A DNA stretch of 64,000 bases from Gammaproteobacteria bacterium. Its GTDB lineage: Bacteria; Pseudomonadota; Gammaproteobacteria; JAABTG01. The DNA is taken from positions 831,643 through 895,642 of the forward strand of contig JAXHLS010000006.1 in assembly GCA_034522055.1 (NCBI GenBank). The letters are read 5' to 3'. Made by a program: the position numbers and the translations under genes. How positions within the stretch are numbered: position 1 is the stretch's first letter; the number at the start of each line of letters is the position of its first letter. The notes under the pieces are model-generated. The model did no database searches. It saw only the letters and a list, made by a program, of their open reading frames with translations, and was not told the origin of the DNA. This document shows, one piece after another, positions 17,225-30,139 of the stretch.

Positions 17225-17765
17225 AATGCAACCACGAAACACGCGAAAGGTGCGAAAAGAAAGCAGCGACGTACTATCGGGCCTACGCGGTTGCAACTTT
17301 CAGGCCTGTCGCGTTTTTCATGGTTCAAAAAAGAAAATGCAACCGCGAAAGACGCGAAATACGCGAAGAGAATCACCGGGGATCCCTTGAATCTGTTTGG
17401 TTGCAATTTTCGCGCATTTCGCGTCTTTCGTAGTTTAAAAAAATAAAATGCAACCGCGAAAGACGCGAAATACGCGAAAAGAGAATCACCGGAGATCCCC
17501 CCGAACCGGCCTGGTTTAAGCTTTAGCGACTCTCGCATTTTTCGTGGTTTAAGAAAAAAATCTAACCGCGAAAAACGCGAAATGCGCGAAAAATGAAATA
17601 ACCGGGGCTTCCCTGAACCTAACTGGTTGAAACTTTCCCGTATTTCGCGTCTTTCAGGGTAAGAAAATAACAATATAACCGCGAAAGTTGCAAAGAGGGA
17701 ACTGCCCACTAAACCCCCAAGTGTTTCCTGAAAGTTTCGCGCATTTCGCGTCTTTCGTAGTTAAT
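17225..17765. repeat. Tandem array of five ~112-bp palindromic units
   Basis: Units begin with AACC[AG]CGAAA at 17230, 17341, 17452, 17564 and 17677, giving a period of 111-113 bp. Within each unit the left arm AACCGCGAAAGACGCGAAA is answered by a right arm TTTCGCGTCTTTCGTAGTT, so each can fold into a long hairpin. Middles diverge more than the arms. The array fills the 651-nt space between the superoxide-reductase-like gene and the sox-coupled gene and carries no credible ORF. Confidence 0.85.
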
Positions 17766-17849
17766 ATGCTCTTTCACCCCTCGAATAATTCCCCCGGGCG
17801 GTTATCCCACGATCCGGGGCACGGCGGCTGGCAGGTATTCTGTCGTGTC

Positions 17850-18608
17850 TCAGTCTCCCGCCACCACGTCCACCGCCCCCAGCCTTGCGAAGTGTGCGCC
17901 CCTCGCCTGCTCGCCCTTGAGCCCGACGGCACCCGTGGCGAGATAGCCTCCGGGCACGCGATACTCGGTGGTCAGCGCCAGGGCACCGTTGATGGAAAGG
18001 CTGTGGAAGGGATTCACGTGGCGCAGATAGACATAGAGCCACTCGCCGGAGGGCAGGACGACTTCCTCCGTCGCCAGTACCTCCCGCATACCGTCCTTCA
18101 CCTTCACCAGGGATACGCTGCCCGCAGCGGGGTCCATCTCCATGCACAGGTAATCCCCCTTCTTCGACGCGCGGTACACGAGGCCGGCCACGCCGGTACC
18201 GAGGCGCACGCTGGAGGCCGCCACGACGTTGGCGAAGCGCTGTCCGCTGAAGCGCAACACGCACCCGGACTCGGGCTCGCCGCGATCCCCGGGAGGATCG
18301 ATAGCGGATGCCCCACCCTCGTCGACGGCTCCAGCCATGGAACCATCTCCGGAGTCGTAGACCGCGCCGCCCAGGGCCTGTTCGGCATCCATATCCTTTC
18401 CGTCCATATCTTCTGGCACCGGCTCGATATTCAGGGTCAGGGCCACGACGTCGTCCGTACACGCCTCGATACACCACGCGCCACCGCCGAGGGGCGTGGC
18501 GAGAGCGGCCAGCCTCTCGTCATCGAGCAGGGCGAACTCGCATTCGATACGCGCCCACTGGATACCCCCGGTGTCGGCATCCGCCTGGGGAGACATATCC
18601 ACCGTCAC
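17850..18608 (-). CDS. Sox-coupled hypothetical protein with a lectin-like beta-sandwich half (252 aa)
   Basis: I do not recognise a named family. The start ATG overlaps the soxA stop (ATGA), so it is translated with soxXA. No signal peptide is visible, although its partners are periplasmic. Residues 1-105 are acidic, with a low-complexity linker rich in Asp and Gly (about 66-108). Residues 110-250 look like a jelly-roll/LamG or DUF1080-type domain: RFANVVAASSVRLG, GLVYRASKKGDYLCMEM, GEWLYVYLRHVN, LSINGALALTTEYRV, GAVGLKGEQARGAHF. It is not SoxK or SoxL by size or motif. Possible roles are assembly or binding of SoxXA, or an unrelated carbohydrate-binding function. Confidence 0.65.
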   Translation of the reverse strand: MTVDMSPQADADTGGIQWARIECEFALLDDERLAALATPLGGGAWCIEACTDDVVALTLNIEPVPEDMDGKDMDAEQALGGAVYDSGDGSMAGAVDEGGASAIDPPGDRGEPESGCVLRFSGQRFANVVAASSVRLGTGVAGLVYRASKKGDYLCMEMDPAAGSVSLVKVKDGMREVLATEEVVLPSGEWLYVYLRHVNPFHSLSINGALALTTEYRVPGGYLATGAVGLKGEQARGAHFARLGAVDVVAGD

Positions 18609-19447
18609 TTGCGGGAACTCGGTCCGTTCAGGGGCACGCCGTTACTCATGAAGGTCATGAAGTATTCCAGATTACGGAAGGTCTCGGACTGCTCGTCGAG
18701 TACCCGTCCACGCAACATCTCCAGGCACCCGGCGAAACGCCGGTGCAGCGTGCCCATCTCTCCCCAGTCGCCGCGGTAGACCGGCCAGTGGCTCGTGTGG
18801 CCCAGGCCGGGACTCAGGACATCGGTTCGCAGCTTCGAACCCGTATAAGCCTTGTGGCAATGGGCGCAGGAGAACTGATACTGGCCCTGGCGCTTATACC
18901 AGTATTCCTTGCCCGCTTCGTAGGCAGCGAGGGCATTCGGGTCGCATGTAGGCGATACGACATCGGTCAGCTCGCCCCGGGATTCGAAGGCCATATAGGC
19001 CATGATGTGAGTGATCTCACCCTTGCCGTAGGGCAGCGCGGGTTCACCGATCTTCGCCCGGCATTCGTTGATGGCCAGGGGCAGGGTGATTACCATTTTC
19101 TTGTCGGTGTCGTAATAGGGGAAGTACTGCACCACGCCCGGGTTGCCGTCGAAACAGTCGGCGTAGGTGTTGCCATTGGCGAAGGGGGTATTCCACGCCT
19201 CCCTGCCCTCGTCGACCATGGGCTCATAGGGTGGGAACTCCTCGGTGGCCAGCCAGTTCTCGCGCATGTCGTCGTTGATGGCATAGGCGCCGTTGCCGAA
19301 CTCCGCCATGGACACATCGGGAAAACGACTCTTGAAGAAGGCCTGGAACTCCTTCAGATCCTCCTGGGGGCCCGCCAGCGCAGGACCCGCGGCCGCCATC
19401 GATGCGGCCAGGAAAAGAAACCTGATACGGTCGGTGAGGTCACTCAT
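18605..19447 (-). CDS. soxA: SoxA, c-type cytochrome subunit of thiosulfate-oxidising SoxXA (280 aa)
   Basis: SoxA with SoxX attaches thiosulfate to the SoxYZ carrier in the periplasm. The signal peptide spans residues 1-26. One haem site is present, C194-A-H-C-H198, followed by GTLHRRFAGC, whose C241 is the conserved cysteine haem ligand (persulfide-modified in characterised homologues). The region of the first haem in dihaem SoxA is NTYADCFDGNPGVVQ and has no CxxCH; C98 and C129 probably form a disulfide. It is therefore the monohaem type. GGAG lies 7 nt before this ATG; the longer frame upstream covers 18-bp tandem repeats and is rejected. The stop overlaps the downstream hypothetical gene. 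Confidence 0.95.
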   Translation of the reverse strand: MSDLTDRIRFLFLAASMAAAGPALAGPQEDLKEFQAFFKSRFPDVSMAEFGNGAYAINDDMRENWLATEEFPPYEPMVDEGREAWNTPFANGNTYADCFDGNPGVVQYFPYYDTDKKMVITLPLAINECRAKIGEPALPYGKGEITHIMAYMAFESRGELTDVVSPTCDPNALAAYEAGKEYWYKRQGQYQFSCAHCHKAYTGSKLRTDVLSPGLGHTSHWPVYRGDWGEMGTLHRRFAGCLEMLRGRVLDEQSETFRNLEYFMTFMSNGVPLNGPSSRK

Positions 19448-19687
19448 GTCTAATCTCCAATGGCGATCTGGTCCAATGGCGAGCTGGTCCAATGGCGAGC
19501 CGGCGTGGTACGCGTCCGGGCTCGCGGATGCGCCGTGGACCTTGGGCCTCGTCATTCGGCGTGTCCCGTGGTCCAGGGATGTACCGTCATTTCCGGCCAC
19601 ATAAGTGGCTGATGAGGAAGCAAAGCGGATTCACATCTTTCGCTCCGCGTGCGTTGAGAGAGCCGGGGTGGCTATGTCAGCGCCTGC
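19448..19687. repeat. soxX-soxA spacer with an 18-bp tandem repeat
   Basis: Between soxX and soxA, close to the soxA start, the unit TCCAATGGCGA(G/T)C occurs three times at an 18-bp period (about 19456-19503). The repeat lies in the soxA leader and may affect mRNA structure. No gene is seen. Confidence 0.6.
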
Positions 19688-20053
19688 TTAAAGGGACCAG
19701 ATGAATTCGGTGACCTTGTCTATCTCGCTCTCCTGGAGCAGGTAGGTGCGGCCATAGGGGGGCATGATGGAGTCCGGGTTCTTCTCGTGGGCGTCCCAGA
19801 TCTGGGCGCGGAGTTCGGACTTGTCGGGATAGCGGGCCTGCATCATCACCAGGGGTGGCCCGATGTTGCCGGGGCTCTCGCCCCCTTCGATTACGTGGCA
19901 GGCCAGGCAGTTGCCCTTTGACCTTTCGAAGGAGAGTTGCTTGCCCTGTTCCAGGACGACGGCGCGGTCTTGGGCCACTGCGGGCAGGGCCGGCAGCAAC
20001 GGCAGAAGTGCGACCGGTCCCACGACCAGTCTGGTGAGGTATCTGAATTTCAT
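19688..20053 (-). CDS. soxX: SoxX, monohaem cytochrome subunit of SoxXA (121 aa)
   Basis: Forms the SoxXA complex with the downstream SoxA. The signal peptide is residues 1-27 (LLPALPAVA). The haem site C49-L-A-C-H53 is followed by GGESPGNIGPPLVMMQARYPDK and the axial M97 in NPDSIMPPYG. The C-terminus IDKVTEFIWSL is the SoxX signature. Length matches the short monohaem type. GAGAGGAG precedes this ATG by 3 nt; the longer frame upstream gives non-homologous sequence and is rejected. The other sox genes (soxB, soxYZ) are not in the window. soxX leads a unit soxX-soxA-hypothetical. Confidence 0.95.
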   Translation of the reverse strand: MKFRYLTRLVVGPVALLPLLPALPAVAQDRAVVLEQGKQLSFERSKGNCLACHVIEGGESPGNIGPPLVMMQARYPDKSELRAQIWDAHEKNPDSIMPPYGRTYLLQESEIDKVTEFIWSL

Positions 20054-20489
20054 AAACTCCTCTCTGGAAGTGTCATTACGGTGTGGACCACCGTTTATCA
20101 ACCGTCGGTCTCGACCCGCTGCGGGCCGGACCCCTGACTTATGGTTATTATTGGTTATGACATATCGGGTTATGGCATATGGGGCTATGGCATCCGGAAA
20201 CCGTTCCTGGCCCATCCGCTATCGCTGCCGCCATAATCGGTGAGAACCTTCGGCCTCGAGGCCCTCTCATCAATCCGCCGGGCGCCCGCCCGACACGGAG
20301 CCGGAGTCCCTTCACCGGCTCCCCGTGGCCGGCGAATCCTCCGATCCCGTGACATCAACTATGACAATACCGCCGTCCCCTGGCAAGCGCCTCCTGGCGG
20401 GCCCGCCATGGCATGGGCGCTACTACCATTCCCTATTCACCATTCACTATTCACTATTCACCGATCCCATCGCCGCCACCCCGCCCCCC
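20054..20489. repeat. 436-nt spacer with a heptamer array
   Basis: No gene is visible. At 20421-20462 is an array of CCATTCA/CTATTCA heptamers, the complement of the arrays at 36607-36764. The rest is ordinary spacer that includes the soxX promoter region and the region downstream of ftsB; TTATGGTTATTATTGG (20139-20154) is locally AT-rich and could be part of the soxX promoter. Confidence 0.55.
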
Positions 20490-20765
20490 TCAGCGTTCCA
20501 CGATGAGGTAGAACTCCTCGCCTTTCCTGATCATGCCGAGATCATAGCGGGCCCTTTCCTCGATGGCGGCGTTGCCTTCCTTGAGATCCTCCACCTCCGC
20601 CGCCAGTTCCGCGTTGCGTCGCCTCAGTTGGGCATTCTCTGCCTCTTGCATGGCGATGGCGGCCTCCAGACGCCACACATCCCGGATTCCGCCATCGCCC
20701 AGCCACAAGCGCCCCTGCAATGCCACCGTGCCCACCACCAATACGGAGAGCAGCAGGTGATACAT
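20490..20765 (-). CDS. ftsB: Cell-division protein FtsB (91 aa)
   Basis: FtsB is a small bitopic divisome protein that bridges FtsL and FtsQ. It has a single N-terminal membrane span (LLLSVLVVGTVALQG), then a coiled coil (about 30-70: AIAMQEAENAQLRRRNAEL). The conserved end is ERARYDLGMIRKGEEFYLIVE. Its length and position directly after eno match other gammaproteobacteria. The gap to eno is 3 nt, so the two are co-transcribed. Confidence 0.95.
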   Translation of the reverse strand: MYHLLLSVLVVGTVALQGRLWLGDGGIRDVWRLEAAIAMQEAENAQLRRRNAELAAEVEDLKEGNAAIEERARYDLGMIRKGEEFYLIVER

Positions 20766-20768
20766 GTC

Positions 20769-22070
<1,302 letters not shown>

Positions 22071-22217
22071 TTAAACTCGTTGCAAAGAAAAAGCTCGTTC
22101 GGGTCCACCGGTAAACCGCTACGCGGTGGGGCCCTTGAACCGTCGACGCCCGTCGCCTATTGAGGCGTAGCGGGAAGATCTCAGGGCATGACCAAAGGCC
22201 ACCCCGGCCCGGGACTG

Positions 22218-25074
<2,857 letters not shown>

Positions 25075-27732
25075 ATGACCGACAGGAAACAGAACTCTCC
25101 CCGCCTCATCAGGCGCGTCGACTACACCCCACCCGCTTTCCTCGTAGAACGCGTGGACCTGCGCTTCGAACTGGACCCCGACGAGACCCGGGTCTCCAAT
25201 GTCCTGCGCATGGCCCGCAATCCCGCGGCGGAGTCCCGGGACGGCCCCCTGACGCTGGACGGCCAGGATCTGACCCTGGACGGCCTGGTGCTGGACGGCG
25301 AGGAACTGGGGGCCGGGGATTTCGACGTCGTGGACGACACCCTCACCATCCAGCGGGTCCCCGATCGCTTCTCCCTGGAGGTGAGCAACCGCATCTCACC
25401 CCGTGCCAACACCGCCCTCGAAGGGCTCTACCTGTCCAACGACATGCTGTGCACCCAGTGCGAGGCCGAGGGCTTCCGCCGCATCACCTATTACCCCGAT
25501 CGCCCCGATGTCATGGCGGTGTTCACCACCACCCTGGTGGCCGACCCGGCCCGCTTTCCCGTGCTGCTGTCCAACGGCAACCGCGACGAGGCGGGCACCC
25601 TGGACGACGGCCGCCACTGGGTGCGCTGGCACGACCCCCATCCCAAACCCAGCTACCTGTTCGCCCTGGTGGCAGGCGATCTGCGGGCGGTGACGGATCG
25701 TTTCGTCACCCGCGGCGGCCGCGACGTCAAGATCAGCTTCTACGTGGAGCCCGGCGAGGAGGATAAATGCGGCCATGCCGTCCAGTCCCTCAAGGAGGCC
25801 ATGGCCTGGGACGAGACCCGGTTCGGCCTGGAGTGCGACCTGGACGACTACATGGTGGTGGCCGTCAGCCACTTCAACATGGGCGCCATGGAGAACAAGG
25901 GTCTCAACATATTCAATTCCAAGTACGTCCTCGCCCGTCCCGACACCGCCACGGACGACGATTACCTGAACATCCAGGCCGTCATCGGCCACGAGTATTT
26001 TCACAACTGGACCGGCAACCGGGTCACCTGCCGCGACTGGTTCCAGCTCTCCCTGAAAGAGGGGCTGACGGTATTCCGCGACCAGGAGTTCACCTCCGAC
26101 CTCAACTCCAGGGGAGTCAAGCGTATCCAGGACGTGCGCTACCTGCGCACCGCCCAGTTCGCCGAAGACGCCGGACCCATGGCCCACCCCGTGCGTCCCG
26201 ACAGCTACATGGAGATCAACAACTTCTACACCCTGACGGTGTACGAGAAGGGGGCGGAGGTGATTCGCATGCTGCATACCCTGCTGGGGGAGGCGGGTTT
26301 CCAGCGCGGCATGGCCACCTATTTCGAGCGCCACGACGGCCAGGCCGTCACCTGCGACGATTTCGTCGCCGCCATGGAGGACGCCAACGGCGTGGACCTC
26401 CGGCAGTTCCGCCTGTGGTACGGCCAGGCGGGCACCCCCGTGGTGGAGGCGGAAGACGACTTCGACGCCGGCGCCGGGGTCTACACCCTGCGCTTGCGCC
26501 AGTCCTGCCCCCCCACTCCGGACCAGCCCGAGAAGGCCCCTCAGCACATCCCGATGGCCCTGGGCCTGTTGGACCCGCGGGGTCATGACCTGCCCCTGGT
26601 GCTGGAGGACGAGGATCCCGCGGCGGCCCCGACCGAACGCGTCCTGGAACTGCGGCAAGAGTCCGCCACATTTCGCTTCACCGGGCTTCGCGAGCGCCCG
26701 ATACCCTCCCTGCTGCGGGGCTTCTCCGCCCCCGTGAAGCTCGAGGCCCGGCAGGATGACGCGGAACTGGCCTTTCTCATGGCCCATGACAGCGACCCCT
26801 TCAACCGCTGGGACGCCGGCTACCGCCTGGCCACCAATGGCCTGCTGGCGGCCATCGCCGCCCATACCCAGGGCATCGAATCGCCACCGCCCGACGCCCT
26901 CATGAACGCCATGGAGCGGGTGCTGGAACGGGCCCTGGAGGATCCGGCCTTCACCGGCGAGGTGATCGCCCTGCCCACCGAGGGTTATCTCTCTGAACAG
27001 GTGGAGGAACTGGACGTGGACGCGGTCCACGGGGCCCGGGGTCGGATCAAGGCCACCCTGGCGGAGGCCCTCGAGGCGCCCATGCTGGACCTCTACGAGG
27101 CCCTCGCCGCCCGGTCTTCGCCGAGCCGCGACCCCGAGGCCGTGGGCCGGCGGCGGCTGAAGAACACCCTCCTGGACTACCTCACTGCCCTGCCCGGCGG
27201 GACGCACCACGACAGGGCCCTTGCACAATATCAGGGCGCGCGGGACATGACGGACGCCATGGGTGCCCTCAATGCCCTGAATCACACCGCATCGCCCCAG
27301 CGGGAGGCGGCCATGGATGATTTCCTCGCGCGCTGGCGCGGCGATCCACTGGTGCTGGACAAGTGGTTCGGGCTCCAGGCCTCATCCACCGTGGGCGACA
27401 GCCTCGCCCGGGTCACCGCGCTGCTGGAACACCCCGACTTCGACCGCCGCAACCCCAACCGGGTGCGTGCCCTCATCGGCGTCTTCTGCCATGGCAACGC
27501 CGTGGGTTTCCACCGCGCCGACGGCGCCGGATACCGCTTCCTGGCGGAGCAGATCCGGCAGTTGGATCCACGCAACCCCCAACTCACGGCCCGTCTGACC
27601 ACGGTATTCCGGCGCTGGCGTCACCACGAGCCGCGGCGCCGCGCCCTCATGGAAGCCACCCTGAGGGAACTCGCCGAGACCCCCGCCCTGTCCCCCGATC
27701 TCTACGAGGTGATCTCGAGGAGTCTCGCGTGA
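25075..27732 (+). CDS. pepN: Aminopeptidase N, M1 zinc metallopeptidase (885 aa)
   Basis: Cytoplasmic broad-specificity aminopeptidase. It shows the bacterial PepN pattern: ISPRANTALEGLY, TQCEAEGFRRITYYPDRPD, the exopeptidase motif GAMENKG, and the zinc site HEYFHNWTGNRVTCRDW with the downstream Glu in LKEGLTVFRDQEF. The all-helical C-terminal domain is complete. I used the ATG giving MTDRKQNSPRLIRR, which lines up with E. coli PepN; an ATG seven codons earlier (25054) is possible, and neither has a strong ribosome-binding site. Monocistronic. Confidence 0.96.
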   Translation: MTDRKQNSPRLIRRVDYTPPAFLVERVDLRFELDPDETRVSNVLRMARNPAAESRDGPLTLDGQDLTLDGLVLDGEELGAGDFDVVDDTLTIQRVPDRFSLEVSNRISPRANTALEGLYLSNDMLCTQCEAEGFRRITYYPDRPDVMAVFTTTLVADPARFPVLLSNGNRDEAGTLDDGRHWVRWHDPHPKPSYLFALVAGDLRAVTDRFVTRGGRDVKISFYVEPGEEDKCGHAVQSLKEAMAWDETRFGLECDLDDYMVVAVSHFNMGAMENKGLNIFNSKYVLARPDTATDDDYLNIQAVIGHEYFHNWTGNRVTCRDWFQLSLKEGLTVFRDQEFTSDLNSRGVKRIQDVRYLRTAQFAEDAGPMAHPVRPDSYMEINNFYTLTVYEKGAEVIRMLHTLLGEAGFQRGMATYFERHDGQAVTCDDFVAAMEDANGVDLRQFRLWYGQAGTPVVEAEDDFDAGAGVYTLRLRQSCPPTPDQPEKAPQHIPMALGLLDPRGHDLPLVLEDEDPAAAPTERVLELRQESATFRFTGLRERPIPSLLRGFSAPVKLEARQDDAELAFLMAHDSDPFNRWDAGYRLATNGLLAAIAAHTQGIESPPPDALMNAMERVLERALEDPAFTGEVIALPTEGYLSEQVEELDVDAVHGARGRIKATLAEALEAPMLDLYEALAARSSPSRDPEAVGRRRLKNTLLDYLTALPGGTHHDRALAQYQGARDMTDAMGALNALNHTASPQREAAMDDFLARWRGDPLVLDKWFGLQASSTVGDSLARVTALLEHPDFDRRNPNRVRALIGVFCHGNAVGFHRADGAGYRFLAEQIRQLDPRNPQLTARLTTVFRRWRHHEPRRRALMEATLRELAETPALSPDLYEVISRSLA

Positions 27733-27944
27733 AAAGCCGATGTAAAACTAGAAGTTTCCATTCTAAGGTACTAAATTTACTAAGCGAGTAAATATTGAGA
27801 AGTCACATGAAGTCGTGACAATTCCCAGGCCCGGGGCAACCCGGATCCGGACGTGACATCGATGGCCCGTTTTTTGCATACCGAGACTACAATCCTAACC
27901 ACGCCGGATGGACCATCAGGATCTCGCCCATGGGGGAACACAGC
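27733..27944. other. AT-rich spacer with a small hairpin
   Basis: 27733-27800 is notably AT-rich for this genome. GTCACATGAAGTCGTGAC (27802-27819) is an interrupted inverted repeat that could fold just past pepN. It lacks a T-tract, so I do not call it a terminator with confidence. The promoter of the following lipoprotein probably lies here. Confidence 0.35.
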
Positions 27945-28469
27945 ATGCCAGCCAGCCACCCGGTCGCGGCCAGAACCTGGCGCGGCCGGTTTCTTTTGCC
28001 CGTCATCGCCGCCGCGCCATTGCTCCTCGGCGGCTGTGCCGGCCTCATTCAGTTGGCGTCCCATCCCGTGATGACCGGCATGGGCCTGGTGTCCGTGGCG
28101 GTCTCCGGCAAGGGCCTCGCCGACCACGCCCTGGACATGGTGACCCGCCGCGATTGCCGGCTCCTCGAGGGGCTCGTCAAGGAGGAACGGGCGCTATGCG
28201 AGGAACCCGGGTCCCTTGCCACCCTCGATGATTTCCGCGGTCTCGGCTGGTTCGCGCGTGACGGAGGCGGCCGCGATATCGCCCTGGCTTTGGATACCCG
28301 CCTCGACGGTAGCAATGGACCACCCTCGTTTACCACCAGCGGGCGCGAGGCTCCCGACGCCGGGATACGGCTCGCCCTCAGCATGACGCCGATCCGCGGA
28401 ACGGAAATCCGCCCCGCCCAGCGCCCGGCCGGCGCGCCCGCGCCCGAAGACGTGGCATTACTACAGTAG
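27945..28469 (+). CDS. Hypothetical lipoprotein (174 aa)
   Basis: The start is the ATG giving MPASHPVAARTWRG, preceded by GGGGGAA; an ATG five codons earlier is less well placed. The signal peptide ends in a lipobox, APLLLGGC, so the mature protein is lipidated. A conserved-looking segment follows: SVAVSGKGLADHALDMVTRRDCRLLEGLV, with C65 and later a second Cys (RALCEE) able to form a disulfide. The C-terminal third is Pro-rich and probably disordered. I do not recognise a function. Stands alone on the plus strand. Confidence 0.7.
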   Translation: MPASHPVAARTWRGRFLLPVIAAAPLLLGGCAGLIQLASHPVMTGMGLVSVAVSGKGLADHALDMVTRRDCRLLEGLVKEERALCEEPGSLATLDDFRGLGWFARDGGGRDIALALDTRLDGSNGPPSFTTSGREAPDAGIRLALSMTPIRGTEIRPAQRPAGAPAPEDVALLQ

Positions 28470-29246
28470 TCATGCCTCACCCGACGCTGGTTCTGGATTT
28501 TTCGGCCACCACAGCCTGAGAGTTTGAGGGTCCCGGGGAGAGCATATTCGTCGCTTCGCCCTTCCTGTGGCGAGGGCGGATCATAGGCTTCGAGACGGTA
28601 TGGCTCGGGGCGTGGTGGACCTGACATATGCGCGGGTCGGTGTGGCGGTGCGCTATGTGCGGGACATCCGCGATCGCTACCAGGCCTGCGCCCGCCTCAC
28701 GGATCCCCGCGCGCCGCTGCCCATCAGGCAGCAGAGGATCCTGGCGAAACGCTTCATGCCTGGGAGACCCTAAAGCCTGCTTGCAGGGTATGGCGACGGC
28801 GGGGCTTGGGATGACCGGCCATGGCCTCATGCCGGGGATCGGAAGGCAAATGGGGCAGACCCATTGTTGCGCAAAAGCGACGCAACTTACATGGATTATA
28901 GCGAAAATATAACAACAATTCTTTTTAACATCCTGTTTTTTTGAGCTATTTTCTTGATCTTCCCGGGGTCCATGGTTTAAGTTAGAAGACGAGGATTAGG
29001 GGTATTCACGCATATCCGGCATTGCATGGGCCCTCGTGGAGAGCCGTTGGTGGCACTCTGAACGCCCACCCGGCACCCATCGTCCGAGGCGATGGTGGGA
29101 AACCGGGGCGCCGGGCGGCGGCTTCTCGGGGCTTATTTCCGAGATACCGCGACCCTTGATGTCCAAGTATCAATCAAGAAGAGTCCCGTTGCGCCGGCTC
29201 TCCGGTTCAGGCGCGAAAAGGACCGATAAAACCAAGCGGGGAATTT
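28470..29246. other. 777-nt region with no confident gene; AT-rich segment and hairpins before a small membrane protein
   Basis: A 57-codon frame from 28600 (MARGVVDLTYARVGVAVRY) shows protein-like composition but no recognisable family or ribosome-binding site; it could be a small gene or a remnant. 28890-28965 is strongly AT-rich and may hold a promoter. Downstream, CACCCATCG...CGATGGTG (29076-29099) forms a hairpin with one bulge, followed by a GC-rich stretch up to the next start. No riboswitch class can be assigned by eye. Confidence 0.35.
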
Positions 29247-29429
29247 ATGCGAAAAATCGATCTCGATGCCGCCGAACGTGAATGGCGTTCCCGCCGGATG
29301 TTCGGTCGAGAAGAGAGAAAGACCGCCGGTTGGGGAACCTTCGTGTTGGCCCTGGCAGCGGTCGTTACCATCACCTTCGTGGCCATGGAACTCGGCAACC
29401 TTGACGTCTGGGCCCTGGTGACGCGCTAG
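29247..29429 (+). CDS. Small single-span membrane protein (60 aa)
   Basis: The ATG is preceded by GGGGAA with 5-nt spacing. A charged N-terminal part (RKIDLDAAEREWRSRRMFGREERK) is followed by one membrane span (FVLALAAVVTITFVAMELG), giving an N-in topology by the positive-inside rule. The family is unknown to me. It is preceded by a long leader with potential structure and converges with nfi 26 nt later. Confidence 0.6.
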   Translation: MRKIDLDAAEREWRSRRMFGREERKTAGWGTFVLALAAVVTITFVAMELGNLDVWALVTR

Positions 29430-29455
29430 CCCAGCGGGCTCACTATTGTCCAGGT

Positions 29456-30139
29456 TCACGACCGCCCCTCCTTTTCCACGGAGGCCAGGCGGTGAGCGGC
29501 CCGTGTGGTCTCCGGCAAGCGAAAGCGTGTAGTGCATGACATCACCAGAGCCACTGCGGTCTCCAGGGAAACGCGATGACCGATGGAGACGTAGACAGGC
29601 TTGACGCCCTGACGGGTGCGTAGCACCGCGCCGATGACCTGGCCATCGTCCTCGAGGGAACACCACCCGCCACGTTCCTGCGGCACCGGCCCGTGGCTGC
29701 CCACCAAGCGCTTCTTGGCCACGCCCACGGCTGGAAGATCCGTGAGGACCCCCAAGTGAGCGGCAAGGCCGAAACGGCGCGGATGGGCGATACCCTGGCC
29801 GTCGCAGAGCAGCACCTGGGGTGGCGTGGTGAGACCGTCCAGGGCCGCGAGGATGGCGGGGATCTCCCGGAACGACAACAGGCCGGGGACATAGGGAAAG
29901 GCGGTCGGACGCCGCACCAACGACCGCTCCACCACTTCCAAGGTGTCGCTATCCAGCACCACCACGGCCGCCCGGGTCACGGCGCCCGCCTCCTCGAACC
30001 CCACGTCCACCCCGGCCAGGCGCTCGGTGCCGGCAAGCCGGTCACGGGTCACCACACGCTCCCGCAGCCGCTCCTGAATGGCCCGTGCCTCGCGGGGGCC
30101 GACTCCCCAGGGGTGATGAAGATCATCGGACTCGGGCAT
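29456..30139 (-). CDS. nfi: Endonuclease V (227 aa)
   Basis: Cuts DNA (and in some organisms RNA) one bond 3' of deaminated purines such as inosine. Diagnostic blocks are ERLAGVDVGFEEAG (catalytic Asp), FPYVPGLLSFREIPAIL (wedge motif PYVP), LCDGQGIAHPRRFGLAAHLG and GVAKKRLVG. Normal length with an intact RNase-H-like fold. Its promoter is in the repeat-rich spacer towards lexA. Confidence 0.95.
   Translation of the reverse strand: MPESDDLHHPWGVGPREARAIQERLRERVVTRDRLAGTERLAGVDVGFEEAGAVTRAAVVVLDSDTLEVVERSLVRRPTAFPYVPGLLSFREIPAILAALDGLTTPPQVLLCDGQGIAHPRRFGLAAHLGVLTDLPAVGVAKKRLVGSHGPVPQERGGWCSLEDDGQVIGAVLRTRQGVKPVYVSIGHRVSLETAVALVMSCTTRFRLPETTRAAHRLASVEKEGRS

Noticed and set aside
17185-17709. 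A 174-codon frame across the palindromic array
   Set aside because: It translates the repeat units and has no independent support.
17220-17765. CRISPR array
   Set aside because: Units are ~112 bp with internal palindromes and related middles, not short direct repeats with unique spacers, and no cas genes are nearby.
25396-27285. A 629-codon minus-strand open frame inside pepN
   Set aside because: Shadow of pepN, which has intact zinc-site motifs on the plus strand.
28567-28773. A 68-codon frame (RDIRDRYQACARL region)
   Set aside because: Composition is plausible but there is no ribosome-binding site or recognised family; kept only as a remark in the spacer entry.
28980-29110. Known riboswitch (TPP, cobalamin or c-di-GMP)
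   Set aside because: Only partial resemblance in short stretches; no class-defining core could be matched.
29133-29666. A 177-codon minus-strand frame overlapping nfi and the small membrane protein
   Set aside because: Shadow; nfi has complete family motifs in another frame.
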